DNA of 64,000 bases from Cytobacillus massiliigabonensis (GTDB lineage Bacteria > Bacillota > Bacilli > Bacillales > Cytobacillaceae). Both the position numbers and the translations under genes were made by a program. Position 1 is the stretch's first letter. Every line of letters starts with the position of its first letter. The notes under the pieces are model-generated. The model had not been told where the DNA came from and ran no database searches. It saw only the letters and a program-made list of their open reading frames with translations. The stretch is from positions 180,322 through 244,321 of the forward strand of contig NZ_LT904903.1 in assembly GCF_900199725.1 (NCBI RefSeq), in the 5' to 3' direction. Shown in pieces: positions 53,018 to 61,687 of the stretch.

Positions 53018-54823
53018 ATGTTTATGAATAGTGTTTTGCGCAGCAAGCTGCTTTTTTTGATCTTCATCCTTATTCCGTTTGTTTTCATGCTAGGTGCTTG
53101 TACTGAGAAATCAGATGTAACCCCCCAAAAGAAAACAGATTCTACAGGTAAAAAGAACGAGGAGGCATCTGATGATCAAGCCACACTCGTATTAAAAAAT
53201 GGGATCGTTTACACCATGGAGGAAGATCAGCCAATTGCTGAAGCGGTCGCCGTAAAAGATGGAGAAATCCAGTTTGTAGGAAGCAGTTCTGATGTAGAAA
53301 AGTATGTAGGAGACGACACGGAGGTCATTGATCTGGAAGACAAGATGGTATCACCTGGTTTTATAGATGGGCATACTCATCCGCCAGGCATTTGGACCTC
53401 TAAACTTTTTGAAGTAGAACTTACTAGTCTTAACACGCATGAAGACTATTTGAAAGCTGTTGCTGATTTTCAGAAGAAAAACCCTAATGCAGAAATCATC
53501 CTTGGCGGCGGCTGGAAATATGGGCCATATGAACAGTCGGATGGTACGAATCTTGGACCGACAAAAGAAGAATTAGATGAGATTGTTCCAGATATTCCTG
53601 TCATTCTCGTATCTATCGACCGCCACGCTGTATGGGCTAACTCTAAGGCGTTTGAGTTGGCTGGAATTGAAGAAAATACACCGAATCCTAAAGGTGGCGA
53701 GATCGTACGCAATCCAGATGGAACTCCCCGCGGTGTTGTGCGCGAAGAAGGAGATTTATTCAATAAAGTACTAGATATGGCTCCGCCACTTACTAAAGAG
53801 CAAAGAAAAGAAGCGATGTTAAAGTATATGGAAGAAGCAAACAGCTTCGGTATTACTGGTGTGCAAAATATTGGCGGTGTTGAAATGTGGGAGGAAATAA
53901 GACAGGAAGGAAAGTTAACAATGCGAGTCGCTGGTGCGCCATTCATTGACCCGGGAATGAAGCCGGAGGATGCTGTTCAACAAATACTGGCTGATCGAGA
54001 AACGTACAAATCAGATTGGATTATGGTAAATACAGCAAAAATATTTGCCGATGGTGTCACCGAAGCGGCGACAGCTCTCTACCTTGAACCCTATGGCTCA
54101 GGCGCTAACAAAGGGCATGATCATCATGGAGATACGTCATGGGAGACTGACACACTTAATGAAATGGTCGCTGCGCTTGATAAGGAAGGTGTACAGGCGC
54201 ATATACATGCGATCGGTGATGGGGCTGTCAATATGAGTCTTGATGCATATGAGTTTGCTGCCAATGCTAACGGAAAAAGGGATTCTCGGCATACCATTAC
54301 TCATATTAGTGCAATTCGTGATAGCGAAATCTCACGCATGGCAAAAATGAATGTCATTGCCTCAATGCAACCATTCTGGTTTTATAAGGATCAGTACTAT
54401 GATGCAGAAAAGGCGATGCTAGGGGAGGAACGTGCGCTTGCTATGTATCCAACTCGAGAAATGTGGGATGCTGGCGTAACGATTGCTAGCAGCAGCGATT
54501 ATCCGCCTACCCCTGATTACCGCCCATTGAACGCGATAGAAACCGGAGTTACAAGAAACAGCCCATATCCAGAAGAGCAAGATACTGATTTGGTGCGTAA
54601 CATTGATCAAGCGCTAACTGTAAAGGAAATGCTGCAGTCATACACAAAGAATGCTGCTTATCAAATATTCCGCGAAAATGACTTAGGTTCCCTTAAAATT
54701 GGTAAAAAGGCGGATATGGTTGTTCTTGGAGAGGACCTTACAAAGATTGAACCAAAAATCATTTCTGAAACTTCTATTGTTTACACAATAGTTGATGGGA
54801 AGATTGTATATAAAGGAAAATAA
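53018..54823 (+). CDS. Secreted lipoprotein amidohydrolase (YtcJ-like, metal-dependent)
   Basis: A 601-residue enzyme of the amidohydrolase_3 group. A signal peptide ending in a lipobox (MLGAC, Cys near 28) and a Lys/Glu/Thr linker place it outside the membrane, unusual for this family. Core marks are SPGFIDGHTHPPG (metal His pair), HIHAIGDGAVNMSLDAYE, ITHIS and the C-terminal LKIGKKADMVVLGED. ATG 53018 follows AAGGAG; ATG 53024 is also possible. It follows the amine permease by 63 bp, so it may release a substrate for uptake, but the substrate is unknown. Confidence 0.88.
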   Translation: MFMNSVLRSKLLFLIFILIPFVFMLGACTEKSDVTPQKKTDSTGKKNEEASDDQATLVLKNGIVYTMEEDQPIAEAVAVKDGEIQFVGSSSDVEKYVGDDTEVIDLEDKMVSPGFIDGHTHPPGIWTSKLFEVELTSLNTHEDYLKAVADFQKKNPNAEIILGGGWKYGPYEQSDGTNLGPTKEELDEIVPDIPVILVSIDRHAVWANSKAFELAGIEENTPNPKGGEIVRNPDGTPRGVVREEGDLFNKVLDMAPPLTKEQRKEAMLKYMEEANSFGITGVQNIGGVEMWEEIRQEGKLTMRVAGAPFIDPGMKPEDAVQQILADRETYKSDWIMVNTAKIFADGVTEAATALYLEPYGSGANKGHDHHGDTSWETDTLNEMVAALDKEGVQAHIHAIGDGAVNMSLDAYEFAANANGKRDSRHTITHISAIRDSEISRMAKMNVIASMQPFWFYKDQYYDAEKAMLGEERALAMYPTREMWDAGVTIASSSDYPPTPDYRPLNAIETGVTRNSPYPEEQDTDLVRNIDQALTVKEMLQSYTKNAAYQIFRENDLGSLKIGKKADMVVLGEDLTKIEPKIISETSIVYTIVDGKIVYKGK

Positions 54824-54886
54824 GAGCGGGAAGGGAGGTTAATTTCTTTTTAGCTATTGTAAATGATCTGAAAAAAATTAAGCCGG

Positions 54887-54920
54887 AAAAAAGATGTCCA
54901 ATTTACTGGACATCTTTTTT
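54887..54920 (+). terminator. Rho-independent terminator of the permease/amidohydrolase genes
   Basis: Perfect AAAAAAGATGTCCA / TGGACATCTTTTTT stem with a 6-base loop. Confidence 0.92.
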
Positions 54921-54967
54921 ATTCATATTATATCTTTTAAATAAGAAAAATACTGAGGTGTTTATTT

Positions 54968-55549
54968 ATGAGTAAGTTCCAGTCAAATTATATGATTACA
55001 ATGAAAGATATAGTTCAAGAAGGGACAGATGTATTACGAGTAAAAACGAAAGAGGTGAACATCCCGCTTTTAGAAGAGGATAGAGAAGCTTTATTATGTA
55101 TGCTTCAATATTTGAAAAACAGTCAGGAGCCTTCAATCGCAAAAAAATATAAATTACGTCCTGGATCCGGATTATCTGCTAACCAAATCGGTCTTGATAA
55201 GCGGATGTTTGCTGCACTTTTTACTAATGAAAGAAACGAAGAAGCTGAATACATGATGATTAACCCAAGGATTGTTAGTCATTCTGTAAATATGATTTAT
55301 CTACCTGAAGGGGAAGGGTGTCTCTCAGTAGATCGGGATGTGAAGGGGTATGTACCTAGATATGAACGAATCAAGGTAAAAGCGTATGATATTAATGGGC
55401 AAGAAGTTGAATACAAATTGAAAGGCTATGGTTCAATCGTAGTTCAGCATGAAATGGATCATTTAAACGGTATCATGTTTTATGATCGTATCAATAAAGA
55501 AAATCCCTTTAAATTACCAGAAAATGTAGAGATACGCAGCTTGTATTAA
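54968..55549 (+). CDS. defB: Peptide deformylase (type 2, DefB-like)
   Basis: A 193-residue metalloenzyme that removes the formyl group from new proteins. Motif 1 is GSGLSANQIG (usual form GxGLAAxQ, here Ser-Ala-Asn), motif 2 EGCLSV carries the metal Cys and motif 3 QHEMDHLNG the two His and catalytic Glu. It resembles B. subtilis DefB (YkrB) in the ITMxDIV start and ENPFK end. GAGGTG lies seven bases before the ATG. It is not next to fmt or priA, so it is likely a second deformylase. Confidence 0.93.
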   Translation: MSKFQSNYMITMKDIVQEGTDVLRVKTKEVNIPLLEEDREALLCMLQYLKNSQEPSIAKKYKLRPGSGLSANQIGLDKRMFAALFTNERNEEAEYMMINPRIVSHSVNMIYLPEGEGCLSVDRDVKGYVPRYERIKVKAYDINGQEVEYKLKGYGSIVVQHEMDHLNGIMFYDRINKENPFKLPENVEIRSLY

Positions 55550-55576
55550 TACGTGAGAGGAAGTGTACGTGCTTTT

Positions 55577-56419
55577 ATGAAAAAGAATACAATTCCCGAT
55601 GAGTTGCGTTCAGATTGTAAAAATTGTTTCGGCTTGTGCTGTGTTGCTCTCCCTTACGCAAAATCGGCTGATTTTGCTTTTAATAAGGATGGGGGAGCTC
55701 CATGTCCTAACCTGCAAGCAGATTTTCGCTGTGGGATTCATAACCAGCTTAGGGAGAAAGGATTTCGTGGCTGTGTATCCTATGAGTGTTTTGGTGCAGG
55801 GCAGAAGGTGTCACAAGTGACTTATCATGGAAACGACTGGCGTGATCATCCAGCATTAGCTAAGGAAATGTTTGATGTTTTACCGCGCATGCAGCAGCTA
55901 CATGAAATGCTTTATTACTTAAATGAAGCCCTTTGTCAGGAAGAAGCCAAATCAATCTATAGAGAATTGCAGACTGCTGTAGAAGAAACAGAACTTCTGA
56001 CAAACCTAAACTCTGAATCTATCTTAAGCCTCGATATACCAGCCCACAGGATGAAAGTGAATGAATTGCTTCTTCGAACAAGTGAACTAGTACGAGCAAA
56101 AGTCACCTTAAAGAAGAATCAAAAGAAGCACAGCAAAATAGGCAGGGGAAGTGACCTGATCGCGGCAAAATTAAGAGGGGTTGATCTTAGAGGCGCCAAT
56201 TTAAGGGGAGCTTTGTTAATCGCAGCAGACTTAAGAGATGCTGATATGAGAGATGCAGACTTAATTGGTGCGGACTTTAGAGATGCTGATTTAAGCGGGG
56301 CTAATCTCACAGGGAGTCTTTTTCTTACTCAAGCTCAAGTGAATGCGGCCAGAGGAGATATTCATACGAAACTGCCTTCTGCCTTACAAGCTCCCGAGCA
56401 TTGGAAGGAAGTAGGATAA
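55577..56419 (+). CDS. YkgJ-like Cys cluster fused to pentapeptide repeats
   Basis: A 280-residue protein of two parts. The N-terminus has eight or more cysteines (CKNCFGLCC at about 14-22, then CPN, CGI, CVSYECFG) in the style of the YkgJ/FliB zinc- or iron-chelating domain. After a helical middle, the C-terminus (about 197-255) has A(D/N)(L/M/F)xx pentapeptide repeats that build a four-sided beta helix. The start is unsure: ATG 55577 is the first in-frame ATG, with AGAGGAAG about 13 bases upstream, and GTG 55553 is possible. Only a few bases separate it from defB, so they may share a transcript. No known function. Confidence 0.78.
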   Translation: MKKNTIPDELRSDCKNCFGLCCVALPYAKSADFAFNKDGGAPCPNLQADFRCGIHNQLREKGFRGCVSYECFGAGQKVSQVTYHGNDWRDHPALAKEMFDVLPRMQQLHEMLYYLNEALCQEEAKSIYRELQTAVEETELLTNLNSESILSLDIPAHRMKVNELLLRTSELVRAKVTLKKNQKKHSKIGRGSDLIAAKLRGVDLRGANLRGALLIAADLRDADMRDADLIGADFRDADLSGANLTGSLFLTQAQVNAARGDIHTKLPSALQAPEHWKEVG

Positions 56420-56483
56420 CTACAAATGAATGAGTGAATTTGGCAGTTGATAAAAAAGAGCAATGAAAAGGTAAATAGATGAG

Positions 56484-56527
56484 GAGCGTGTTTTGAAAAA
56501 TCTTTCTCAAATTACGCTCTATTTTTC
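56484..56527 (+). terminator. Rho-independent terminator
   Basis: GAGCGTGTTTTGA / TCAAATTACGCTC stem (two mismatches), 10-base loop and T5. Confidence 0.7.
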
Positions 56528-56535
56528 ACCTTTTT

Positions 56536-57156
56536 CTATAAATTGTTGCTGTGCATATTAATTTTGCTTCCTTTAATACAAAGCCACTTCTTATTTTCAT
56601 GTTCATAAAACATTATTGCATTAAAGCCAGTTCTTTTTAACAATTGTTCCATTTCCTTTTTTGTTTTATAAGTTTCCATATGATAATTAACTTTATATAT
56701 TTCGGCAATTATTAAGAGTTCCCCGTCGTGTTTAAGTACCCTATAAATTTCTTTTGCTGCGCTTTCTATGTCCGGCCAGAAGTAGTGGGTTTGAAAAGCT
56801 GTAATCGTATCAAATGTATTTTCTGAAAAGGGAATGCTGGTGACGCTTGCTTGTTGAATTCTCACTTTTCCTAATTCTACATCTTGTTTATTTGTTCTTA
56901 TAGAATCTTTTACTGCTTGATTTGAATAATCAATTCCGTATATTTTTCCTTCTGCATTCATTTTGGACAATAATTGAATTGTTCTTCCCCCGCCACAGCC
57001 TAAGTCCAAAATGACTGCTTCTTTTTTCAGCTTTATCTTTTCTAAAGCCCATTTATTCATTCCAGAATGGGCAGAATTCATTATCCTCAACATAAATGAA
57101 CCTGTAATTCCCTTTGGGTTTTTAGCTTGCTCTATTAATCTTTTTAACAGGTTCAA
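56536..57156 (-). CDS. Class I SAM-dependent methyltransferase
   Basis: A 206-residue methyltransferase. The SAM site is VILDLGCGGGRTIQLLSKM (about 49-67), followed by GIDYSNQAV, the FDTITAFQTHYFWPD block and EIYRVLKHDGELLI. TTG 57156 is proposed because AAAGGATGG lies seven bases upstream and the family-like start MNLLKRLIEQAKNP follows; the longer frame to 57201 has no ribosome site. The substrate is unknown, and it resembles UbiE/Coq5-like small-molecule enzymes. Confidence 0.8.
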   Translation of the reverse strand: MNLLKRLIEQAKNPKGITGSFMLRIMNSAHSGMNKWALEKIKLKKEAVILDLGCGGGRTIQLLSKMNAEGKIYGIDYSNQAVKDSIRTNKQDVELGKVRIQQASVTSIPFSENTFDTITAFQTHYFWPDIESAAKEIYRVLKHDGELLIIAEIYKVNYHMETYKTKKEMEQLLKRTGFNAIMFYEHENKKWLCIKGSKINMHSNNL

Positions 57157-57266
57157 TTCTATACCATCCTTTAAATTTACTTTTTTATTAATTATAACCA
57201 AATGGGTGAAGAGGATGTTAATTTTTTCTTATAGTATGGATAAAATTATCTATCAGGAGGAGTAAA

Positions 57267-57881
57267 ATGTTAGAAGCAATTCTTCATGGGCTTATTTTAG
57301 CATTTGGGTTAATCTTGCCATTAGGTGTGCAGAATGTATTTGTTTTTAATCAAGGTGCGGTTCAGCCTCAGTTTCGAAGGGCACTGCCAGTTATTTTGAC
57401 TGCCTCTATTTGTGATACGCTATTAATTTCCCTAGCTGTTTTAGGGGTGTCGGTTGTTGTTCTTGAATACATTTGGTTAAAAGCTATACTTCTCACTGCC
57501 GGTTTTTTGTTTTTAATCTATATGGGTTTTATTACTTGGAGAAGTAAACCGGAGAGTGATGAACAAGCAGCGATTGTTTCGTTCACTCCGAAAAAGCAAA
57601 TTGCATTTGCCATGTCAGTCTCACTGCTAAATCCACATGCCATTCTAGATACAGTCGGTGTAATAGGTACGAGCTCATTAAAGTATGCAGGAAACGAAAA
57701 GACAGCATTTGCTGTTATATGCATCCTTGTTTCCTGGGCATGGTTTATGGGGTTAGGTGTTGCTGGAAGAATTACAGGGAAGCTGGATAAATCAGGAAGG
57801 CTGCTATTGATATTAAATAAAGTATCGGCAATCGTCATGTGGGGAACAGCTATTTATATTGGGTCATCGCTTATCATATGA
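57267..57881 (+). CDS. LysE/ArgO-family amino acid exporter
   Basis: A 204-residue transporter with about six hydrophobic helices. The family N-terminus HGLILAFGLILPLGVQNVFVFNQGA (8-32) and the LLNPHAILDTVGVIG block (about 120-134) match LysE/ArgO. AGGAGGAG lies six bases before the ATG. It probably exports basic amino acids such as lysine or arginine. Confidence 0.9.
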   Translation: MLEAILHGLILAFGLILPLGVQNVFVFNQGAVQPQFRRALPVILTASICDTLLISLAVLGVSVVVLEYIWLKAILLTAGFLFLIYMGFITWRSKPESDEQAAIVSFTPKKQIAFAMSVSLLNPHAILDTVGVIGTSSLKYAGNEKTAFAVICILVSWAWFMGLGVAGRITGKLDKSGRLLLILNKVSAIVMWGTAIYIGSSLII

Positions 57882-57950
57882 ATCTTGTTAAGAGGATTTC
57901 CATATGAATAGACGAAATAGTTATATATATTTTAAGAGGGAGTTACCAGG

Positions 57951-58517
57951 ATGCTTAAAAGTAAAGAAGATATCATTGCAGTAATTGAAGAAGACCTATG
58001 GATGATGGAGCTTTTACGGACTGCAAAGGAATTGAAATTGCCTGATTGGTGGATTTGCGCCGGGTTTGTACGATCAAAAATTTGGGATGTGCTTCATGGC
58101 TTTAGTGAGAGAACGAGAATACCAGATATAGATGTTATCTACTTTGATCAGACGAATCTGGATGAATCGGAGGAAAAGAGGCTTGAAAAAGAGCTTCATT
58201 CACGTCTGCCGTTTATTCCTTGGTCGGTAAAGAACCAAGCGAGAATGCACGTTATTAATCATTTTCCTCCGTATCTATCTTCCGTTGATGCAATTTCGAA
58301 ATTTCCTGAAACAGTTACTGCACTAGGAGTTAAGCTTGATGATAGTGACAACCTGATCTTGACAGCACCTTGTGGAATTAAGGATGTATTAATGATGGAG
58401 GTAAATCCTACTCCTTTTTTCAAAGAAACGAAAGAGCTTGCGTTAATATACGAGCAGCGGCTGAAGAAAAAGAACTGGAGCTCTGTTTGGAATAAGATAA
58501 CAGTCACCCATATATAG
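57951..58517 (+). CDS. DUF925-type nucleotidyltransferase family protein
   Basis: A 188-residue protein of the NTP_transf_6 (DUF925) group. WWICAGFVRSKIWDVLHG (about 33-50) and IPDIDVIYFD (about 58-67, paired Asp) form the nucleotidyltransferase-like core, and LTAPCGIKDVLMMEVNPTP near the end is typical. GGGAG lies before the ATG. The biochemical role of the family is not established. Confidence 0.85.
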   Translation: MLKSKEDIIAVIEEDLWMMELLRTAKELKLPDWWICAGFVRSKIWDVLHGFSERTRIPDIDVIYFDQTNLDESEEKRLEKELHSRLPFIPWSVKNQARMHVINHFPPYLSSVDAISKFPETVTALGVKLDDSDNLILTAPCGIKDVLMMEVNPTPFFKETKELALIYEQRLKKKNWSSVWNKITVTHI

Positions 58518-58533
58518 AGGAGGTACATGACGG

Positions 58534-59547
58534 TTGAAGCTGAAACAGAAATTAAATAACCAATTCCAGTCTGTTGAATTACATGCTAGAAATACATCTA
58601 ACATGGTTGATTGTTCCGGTGCAAGTGTAATGGTTATTCACAATGACCAAATTGTTACAGAAGCATACTGGGGAAAACACTCGAAAGCACCTGATGCACG
58701 CCCGATTCAAGAGGATTCCCAATTTCATGTAGCGTCTGTCCGAAAAAGTTATATCGGTTTTGCAGCTGCATACGCGATACATAATGGTTACATCGATTCA
58801 ATTGATGATGAAGTAACGAAATATCTGCCTAATGTAAATACTGAACTTTTCGCTATAACGACGATTAGGCACCTGCTAACACATAGCCATGGATTACAGA
58901 CACTTGAAGGGATAATCATTCGGGAATTTCCGCCGGGGCAGAGCTGGGCATACCGTGATATAAGCATAGAAATTTTGACTCAGCTGATCCGCTGTGCCAC
59001 TGGAAAAACTATTGCAGAAATCCTTAAAGAACAAGTTTTTAATCCTTTAGGATTTAATGAAACGGGCTGGTATGATGACCAAAATGAGAAATTAGCGGAA
59101 GTGATCAGAGACAGAGATAACAAGTTTTGGTCTCTTGATAAAGGGACGGATGGAAATAAAAAAAACATGTATGTATCCACAAGAGAGCTTGCTTACTGGG
59201 GATATCTTCATTTAAAGCAAGGACGTATTGATGGAAAGCAAGTCGTGGCAAAGGAGATCATTCAGCTGGCTACCTCTCTGCAAAGTCCTGGCTTAATAAA
59301 TATGGATCTTCCTCAAAACGGATTTTTATGGTTTGTAAAGGATCTGCCTGCGAAGAAGACGGAAATAGGGGAACTCGTGCCAGGGGGTTCTTTTCAAATC
59401 CTAGGATATACAAGTGTAGCGGTATTGGTAATTCCTAAGCGCAATATCGTTGCGGTTCGCATGTTTAATAGCTTTGGTTCCCCTCCTGGGTACGATTATT
59501 TAGCAGATATTCGCGCATTTGGGGATACGGTAATGAAATGTGTATAG
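58534..59547 (+). CDS. Serine hydrolase, class C beta-lactamase/penicillin-binding fold
   Basis: A 337-residue protein with the catalytic SxxK as SVRK (about 69-72), a Tyr motif YRDIS in place of YxN (about 141) and GGSF near the C-terminus in place of KTG. There is no signal peptide, so it should be cytosolic, unlike true beta-lactamases. It starts at TTG 58534 with GAGGAGG upstream and 16 bp after the previous gene. It may act as an esterase or peptidase. Confidence 0.83.
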   Translation: MKLKQKLNNQFQSVELHARNTSNMVDCSGASVMVIHNDQIVTEAYWGKHSKAPDARPIQEDSQFHVASVRKSYIGFAAAYAIHNGYIDSIDDEVTKYLPNVNTELFAITTIRHLLTHSHGLQTLEGIIIREFPPGQSWAYRDISIEILTQLIRCATGKTIAEILKEQVFNPLGFNETGWYDDQNEKLAEVIRDRDNKFWSLDKGTDGNKKNMYVSTRELAYWGYLHLKQGRIDGKQVVAKEIIQLATSLQSPGLINMDLPQNGFLWFVKDLPAKKTEIGELVPGGSFQILGYTSVAVLVIPKRNIVAVRMFNSFGSPPGYDYLADIRAFGDTVMKCV

Positions 59548-59571
59548 AGAATCATTGTGCACATCATGATT

Positions 59572-59662
59572 TATCTGCGAAAATTGACTATTTATCTACG
59601 AAATTTAGAATATATCTACGATAATGACTCACATATCTACGAAATTAAGGATATATCGATTT
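59572..59662. repeat. 20/21-bp tandem repeats (TATCTACGAAA units)
   Basis: TATCTGCG/TATCTACG begins at 59572, 59593, 59613 and 59634, with a broken unit (TATCGA) at 59654, a steady 20-21 bp step. It lies directly after the serine hydrolase gene and before the acetyltransferase gene. Confidence 0.8.
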
Positions 59663-59773
59663 TTCGACAAAATTGCTGCAATTCGTTCCAAATATTTATA
59701 ATTTTTATGAAATTGCTTGTGCGATCAGAGTGAATTCGTTATAACTATATAAAATGCTAAAAGGATGAGGTCT

Positions 59774-60334
59774 ATGAATCCATTACTATTTGATTTTCCA
59801 GATGAATTTGAAACAGACAGATTAATCATTCGGACGCCAAGACCAGGAGATGGAAAGACAGTCTATGAATCTATTAAAGCTTCAATAACTGAGCTGAAGC
59901 CATGGATGCCGTTTGCGCAGAAAGAACAGTCGGAAACCGATGTAGAAGTCAATATTAGAGAATCATATATTAACTTTTTAAAAAGAGTTGACTTAAGATT
60001 GCTGGTTTTCTTAAAAGAAACAGGAGAATTTATCGCTTCCTCTGGCTTGCATAAAATCGATTGGTCGATACCCAAGTTTGAAATCGGCTACTGGATTGAT
60101 ACAAGACATAGCGGCAAAGGATATATGACAGAGGCTGTTCAAGGCATTACAGACTTTGCGGTAAATGAGCTAAAGGCTCGAAGAATAGAAATACGCTGTG
60201 AATCAACAAACATAAAAAGCCGTGCAATTCCGGAAAGATTGGGCTTTGTATTGGAAGGCATTCTAAGGAACGAAGGATTATCTGCTGAAACGAATGAATT
60301 AAGAGATACTTGTGTATACGTCAAAGTAATATAA
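59774..60334 (+). CDS. GNAT N-acetyltransferase, RimJ/RimL type
   Basis: A 186-residue acetyltransferase. It starts with the family pattern FETDRLIIRTPRPGDG (about 11-26), has EIGYWIDTRHSGKGYMTEAV (acetyl-CoA loop, about 99-118) and ends with NIKSRAIPERLGFVLEGILRN. ATG 59774 is preferred over 59765 because AGGATGAGG precedes it. It may acetylate ribosomal proteins, drugs or small amines; the target is not evident. Confidence 0.88.
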   Translation: MNPLLFDFPDEFETDRLIIRTPRPGDGKTVYESIKASITELKPWMPFAQKEQSETDVEVNIRESYINFLKRVDLRLLVFLKETGEFIASSGLHKIDWSIPKFEIGYWIDTRHSGKGYMTEAVQGITDFAVNELKARRIEIRCESTNIKSRAIPERLGFVLEGILRNEGLSAETNELRDTCVYVKVI

Positions 60335-60406
60335 ATGGGATAGAATCTAAGGCTGTCGAAAGGCGGTCTTCTTTCGTTTATTAAAAAGTAAAACATGGAG
60401 GCTATT

Positions 60407-60967
60407 ATGAAATTTGTGCTGATTTTCGGTCCGCAGGCAGTTGGGAAAATGACTGTTGGACAAGAATTAGAAAAAATGACTGATATGAAACTGTTTCATA
60501 ACCATATGACGATTGAATTAGTTAATCAATTTTTTTCATATGGAACGAAAGAAGGGAATCGATTAGTAAGCTTATTTCGCCAAGAAATATTTGAAGAAGT
60601 ATCCAAGAGCAATTTATACGGACTAATTTTCACCTATGTTTGGGCGTTTGATCTGCAATCGGATTGGGATTATATCGATAAAGTCTGTAAACTTTTTGAA
60701 TCTAATGGCGGAACTGTTTACTTTGTAGAACTTGAAGCTGAAATGGAAGAAAGATTGGAGCGGAACAAAAGTTTTAATAGACTGGAGCATAAACCTTCAA
60801 AGAGAGACATAGAGTGGTCTGAACGAGATTTAATCTCTACGATGGAAAAGCACCGGTTAAATTCAGTCGAGGGAGAAATGACAAGAGAAAATTATATAAA
60901 AATAAATAATACATCCATTAGTTCAGCAGAAGCTGCCCATATCATTAAAGAAAAGTTTCAATTATAA
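60407..60967 (+). CDS. P-loop kinase-like protein of unknown function
   Basis: A 186-residue nucleotide-binding protein. Walker A is GPQAVGKMTVG (about 7-17); HNHMTIELVNQFF and a helical lid with conserved basic residues (RNKSFNRLEHKPSKRD) recall small kinases such as shikimate or nucleoside kinases. TGGAG lies before ATG 60407. Substrate unknown. Confidence 0.78.
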   Translation: MKFVLIFGPQAVGKMTVGQELEKMTDMKLFHNHMTIELVNQFFSYGTKEGNRLVSLFRQEIFEEVSKSNLYGLIFTYVWAFDLQSDWDYIDKVCKLFESNGGTVYFVELEAEMEERLERNKSFNRLEHKPSKRDIEWSERDLISTMEKHRLNSVEGEMTRENYIKINNTSISSAEAAHIIKEKFQL

Positions 60968-61007
60968 AACAATTACTATTTGAAATCTAATGAAAGCGGG
61001 AACGGAA

Positions 61008-61682
61008 ATGATTAAAGCGGTTGTATTTGATTTAGATGGTACGTTGTTAAATCGGGATGCATCGTTAAAAAATTTTTTAGATGAACAATACAAGCGGTTA
61101 TATCAATATTTAGGACATATTCAAATTGAGAAGTATACTTCAAGATTTATAGAATTAGATCAGCGAGGATATGTTGGAAAGGATTTGGTATATCAGCAAT
61201 TGATCGGTGAATTTAATATTAGCGGAATATCCCAGGAGAGCTTACATCAGGACTATATAAATGAATTTAGCAGCTGCTGTGTTCCCTTTTCTAATCTCCT
61301 AAACATATTAGAAAGCTTAAAAGAAAGATCCATTCGCTTAGGAATCATTACGAATGGAAAAGGAAAATTTCAAATGGATAATATTAAGGCTTTAGGGATA
61401 GAAAGCTATTTTGATGCCATTCTCATTTCTGAAAGGGAAGGAATAAAAAAGCCAAATCCTGAAATATTTAAGAAGGCTATAAGTAAATTGGATGCAGCAG
61501 CCTATGAAAGTATGTATGTGGGTGACCATCCAGAAAATGATGTGCTGGGATCTAAAAATATAGGAATGTCAGCAGTATGGAAAAAAGACATGTACTGGGG
61601 ACATGCTGAAGCAGATTTTGTTATTAATGATTTAATGGAACTGCTTAAAATTGTTGAATCCCAAGAAGGAAGGACTTATTAG
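61008..61682 (+). CDS. HAD-family hydrolase
   Basis: A 224-residue phosphatase of the haloacid dehalogenase group: motif I VVFDLDGTLLNRD (nucleophile D8), motif II IITNGK, motif III Lys in GIKKPNPEIF, motif IV VGDHPENDVLG. A helical cap domain (about 15-85) marks subclass I. ATG 61008 is chosen because AACGGAA precedes it. Substrate unknown. Confidence 0.88.
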   Translation: MIKAVVFDLDGTLLNRDASLKNFLDEQYKRLYQYLGHIQIEKYTSRFIELDQRGYVGKDLVYQQLIGEFNISGISQESLHQDYINEFSSCCVPFSNLLNILESLKERSIRLGIITNGKGKFQMDNIKALGIESYFDAILISEREGIKKPNPEIFKKAISKLDAAAYESMYVGDHPENDVLGSKNIGMSAVWKKDMYWGHAEADFVINDLMELLKIVESQEGRTY

Positions 61683-61687
61683 CAATT

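Noticed and set aside
40107-54823. Pyrimidine degradation (beta-alanine) cluster
   Set aside because: The carbamoylase, aminotransferases and dehydrogenases would fit, but there is no dihydropyrimidinase or dihydropyrimidine dehydrogenase, while agmatine deiminase and a PuuP-like permease are present.
57157-57201. Longer start of the methyltransferase
   Set aside because: No ribosome site before the TTG at 57201; AAAGGATGG precedes the TTG at 57156.
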